From positions 347,363-411,362 of the forward strand of contig CANMAI010000002.1 of assembly GCA_947495795.1 (NCBI GenBank): a stretch of DNA of 64,000 bases, read 5' to 3'. Numbering within the stretch: position 1 is the first letter of the stretch; each line of letters starts with the position of its first letter. Positions 62,063 through 64,000 of the stretch are shown one piece after another. The position numbers and the translations under genes were made by a program. The notes under the pieces are model-generated. The model searched no databases. It saw only the letters and a list, made by a program, of their open reading frames with translations, and was not told the DNA's origin. The stretch is from an uncultured Paracoccaceae bacterium (GTDB lineage: Bacteria; Pseudomonadota; Alphaproteobacteria; Rhodobacterales; Rhodobacteraceae).

Positions 62063-62593
62063 ATCATACCTTTAGGCGCGGGGGAGGAGAGGTTCGGGCG
62101 GCTGTCGCGTCCAAGGCTGGAGATCGCCGACATCTTCCGGAAGTATGGCCCCGCGTGGCGGCGGGCCAATACCGGGCATGTCAGCTTGAACCAGCTCAAA
62201 GTCATGTTCGCAATTAAAGCCTGTCGAACCAAGGCGCTCGGCGGGCATGTGGCAGGGTGTGCAAAATGCGACCATCATCATATCGCATACAACTCTTGTA
62301 GGAACCGGCATTGCCCGAATTGTCAAGGACCGGCTGAACGTGACCGGATGGATGCGCGCGCAGAGGACCTGTTACCTGTGGAATACTTCCACGTCGTGTT
62401 CACTTTGCCAGCCGAGACTGCCCGCATCGCGTACTGGAACCAGAGAGAGGTCTACGGCCTGCTGTTCCGCGCGTCGGCAGAAACAGTGACGACAATTGCT
62501 GCCGATCCCAAGCGTCTCGGGGCGAAGGTCGGCATGACCAGCGTTCTGCACACCTGGGGATCCGCGCTCACTCACCATCCGCATAAGCTGTAA
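62039..62593 (+). pseudogene. IS91-family transposase, C-terminally truncated
   Basis: The reading frame holds the IS91/IS801 N-terminal zinc-binding region (CAKCDHHHIAYNSCRNRHC, then PNCQG) and the core YFHVVFTLPAETARIAYW, ending TWGSALTHHPH. In intact enzymes this His-rich motif continues into the HUH rolling-circle nuclease site and catalytic tyrosines, which are absent here because the frame stops two residues later (62591-62593). The start codon is uncertain (ATG at 62039 used). Confidence 0.8.
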
Positions 62594-62649
62594 GGGACTT
62601 GGTTTGCGGAATCCATCAGGGCCAGCGGTCAAAACCGCGCAAACAGGCC

Positions 62650-63825
62650 GGACACATGACTGCTTTTGACAAATGCACAAATCAGATCAAAAAGGACTTG
62701 CTATGTAGGAGCCAATGATATGGACCCCGCTGCCCTCGGGCGGCGACGATTGCGCATCTACAAAGCAAGGAGATATATCATGGAAATTGTGCGGATTGGT
62801 TTGGACTTGGCAAAGAATGTCTTTGAGGTCCACGGCGTGGATGCTCAGGACAAAGAGGTTCTAACAAAGACATTGCGACGCGATGCCGTCACCCAGTTCT
62901 TCGCTGATATGCCGCCCTGCATAGTTGGAATGGAGGCCTGTAGCGGGTCGCATTACTGGGCAAAAGTCTTTGCAGATATTGGTCACGAGGTTCGTCTAAT
63001 CTCACCGCAGTTTGTGACGCCGTATGTAAAATCCAACAAGAACGACCGGAACGATGCCGAAGCGATTTGCGAAGCTATAGGAAGGCCGTCTATGCGTTTT
63101 GTACCGGTCAAGTCAGCGGAACAGCTTGAGATCCAGGCCATTCATCGTATCCGGCAAAGACTGGTGTCGGATCGGACGAGATTGGTCAACCAGATCCGGG
63201 GAAGGCTGGCTGAGCATGGCCTGGTCGTCGCACGAGACATCTCAAGAATCCGGCGTGTGTTGTCGCAGATTGCCGAAGGCGTTGATCACATGCTGGGCCT
63301 TATGCTCGTAGAGTTGGTCTGCGACGTGCGTGAAGAACTCAATGAATTGGATCAGCGCATTGCGACTTACACAAAGCGCATTCGAGACCTCTTTCGGTCC
63401 AACAAGATGTGCCAGCGTTTTGGCAAGATCGAGGGGATTGGGCCGATAACGGCCACGGCGCTGGTTGCCGCTGTTGGTGACCGGACCTGCTTCAAGAACG
63501 GACGGCAATTTGCGGCCTGGCTTGGGCTTGTTCCCAAACAGCGCTCCAGTGGCGGCAAATCCCGCTTGTTTGGGATTAGCAAACGCGGCGACCGATATTT
63601 ACGCACACTGTTAATCCATGGCGCTCGTGCAGTTCTTCGGAAAGCAGCTGGCAAAACAGACGCAAGAAACTTGTGGATCGAACGGATGCGCGGTCGGCGA
63701 CACCCAAATGTGGTTGCTGTCGCGCTCGCCAACAAGAACGCCAGGATCGTCTGGGCGGCCTTATCAGGTCGCACTGGATATCAACCGGCGTTCACCGGTT
63801 AAGGAAACGCTCAGAAACCAAAGGG
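62650..63825 (+). mobile_element. IS110-family insertion sequence (edges approximate)
   Basis: One full IS110-type transposase gene with about 130 bp of upstream and 20-25 bp of downstream non-coding sequence. The upstream part has a 6-bp hairpin GCTGCC/GGCGGC (62729-62744). IS110 elements lack terminal inverted repeats, so ends cannot be set by eye. It adjoins the truncated IS91-type transposase on its left and an IS5-type fragment on its right. Confidence 0.6.
62780..63802 (+). CDS. IS110-family transposase
   Basis: It encodes 340 residues, full length, from the ATG at 62780 with AAGGAG 8-13 bases upstream. The RuvC-like DEDD nuclease residues are seen as Asp9 (IGLDLAKNVFEVHG), Glu52 (MEACSGSHYW), Asp89 and Asp92 (KNDRNDAEAI). 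The C-terminal Transposase_20 domain has the helix-hairpin-like IEGIGPITATALVAAVGD and SSGGKSRLFGISKRGD (256-271), whose serine is the expected nucleophile. The SSGGK-ISKRGDRYLR pattern resembles the IS1111 subgroup. The gene is intact and could be active if its guide RNA is present. Confidence 0.93.
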   Translation: MEIVRIGLDLAKNVFEVHGVDAQDKEVLTKTLRRDAVTQFFADMPPCIVGMEACSGSHYWAKVFADIGHEVRLISPQFVTPYVKSNKNDRNDAEAICEAIGRPSMRFVPVKSAEQLEIQAIHRIRQRLVSDRTRLVNQIRGRLAEHGLVVARDISRIRRVLSQIAEGVDHMLGLMLVELVCDVREELNELDQRIATYTKRIRDLFRSNKMCQRFGKIEGIGPITATALVAAVGDRTCFKNGRQFAAWLGLVPKQRSSGGKSRLFGISKRGDRYLRTLLIHGARAVLRKAAGKTDARNLWIERMRGRRHPNVVAVALANKNARIVWAALSGRTGYQPAFTG

Positions 63826-63843
63826 ACTAGGGGTTGTTGACGT

Positions 63844-64000
63844 TCACCGTGTTTGAATGATTGTTGCGGCAATCGAGATGAAGGCTTTGAAGCTCTGATC
63901 AGTCTTGCATGAACGCATTGCTGTCCCTCTGTTTTCCTTCAACTTACCGAAGTAATTCTCGATCAGGTGCCGCCATTTGTATGTTTCTTTGTCGAAGTTT
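63844..64000 (-). CDS. 3' end of an IS5-family transposase running out of the window
   Basis: The last 52 codons on the minus strand read WRHLIENYFGKLKENRG then TAMRSCKTDQSFKAFISIAA and end at TGA (63844-63846). This is the familiar C-terminus of IS5-family (IS427-like) DDE transposases, including the catalytic Glu in LIENYFGKLKE. The rest lies beyond position 64000. The element end is probably near 63826, 20-25 bp after the IS110 transposase stop. Confidence 0.75.
   Translation of the reverse strand, partial: NFDKETYKWRHLIENYFGKLKENRGTAMRSCKTDQSFKAFISIAATIIQTR

Larger units (their letters stand above)
61134..62593 (+). mobile_element. IS91-type element remnant with associated tyrosine recombinase
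   Basis: A tyrosine recombinase gene followed directly by an IS91-family transposase gene is a known IS91-type arrangement. Both genes are broken, and the transposase is cut at residue about 185, so only the left part remains. Boundaries are approximate; the 61134 edge is where coding remnants of the flanking DNA stop. Confidence 0.6.

Noticed and set aside
58773..64000. Direct repeat of the tRNA-Ser 3' end as an attachment site
   Set aside because: I looked for a second copy of the T-arm/acceptor sequence downstream and did not see one in the window.

Overview
The window reads as the chromosome of an alphaproteobacterium, most likely a marine Rhodobacterales (Roseobacter-type) species. The evidence is the density of ABC importers, the complete taurine dissimilation locus (tpa, tauR, tauABC, xsc, ackA, pta), paired dimethylglycine-dehydrogenase-like flavoproteins, and the dacC-tmk-holB-tatD-MBL gene order. 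All identifications come from reading motifs and family resemblance; no database search was run.

Positions 1-22.8 kb are almost wholly transport. They hold a minus-strand peptide/opine-type importer, a branched-chain amino-acid-type importer (livJ, livHMGF) with an antisense GNAT gene inside it, a phosphonate-type importer (phnDCEE), a LacI-regulated sugar importer (ATPase, binding protein, two permeases) coupled to a cytochrome b561-like gene, and a ribose/fructose-class importer whose binding protein resembles the quorum-sensing receptor LuxP. Several binding-protein genes are followed by GC-rich hairpins without a T-tract, which probably raise binding-protein expression relative to the membrane genes. 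Four binding proteins from four families are predicted to start with Asp-Gly-His after export, a possible Cu/Ni (ATCUN) site.

Positions 22.8-31.6 kb hold a three-gene minus-strand operon: a 2334-residue protein with several LamG-like modules and a beta-rich C-terminus, followed by 351- and 186-residue proteins of unknown function. This is the least explained unit in the window. A SqrR/BigR-like ArsR regulator and a tRNA-Gly(CCC) gene follow.

Positions 32.8-45.2 kb form the taurine locus. Taurine enters through TauABC and is transaminated by Tpa. Xsc cleaves sulfoacetaldehyde to sulfite and acetyl phosphate, Pta makes acetyl-CoA (AckA makes acetate and ATP), and an adjacent citrate synthase can feed the carbon into the TCA cycle. 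Three direct repeats at exact 22-bp spacing lie between tpa and tauR, and a weaker pair with the same spacing lies upstream of xsc. TauC carries an unusual periplasmic insert. No sulfite exporter or sulfite oxidase is present.

Positions 45.3-52.9 kb hold small membrane proteins, an XRE-cupin regulator with an inverted-repeat operator candidate, two tandem FAD/GcvT oxidoreductases and an AEC transporter. Positions 52.9-58.5 kb are core genes. From tRNA-Ser(TGA) at 58.7 kb onward the DNA becomes an accessory region: SRAP protein, small orphan genes, decayed phage-like reading frames, a broken IS91-type element with its tyrosine recombinase, an IS110-family element next to it, and the tail of an IS5-type transposase at the window edge.
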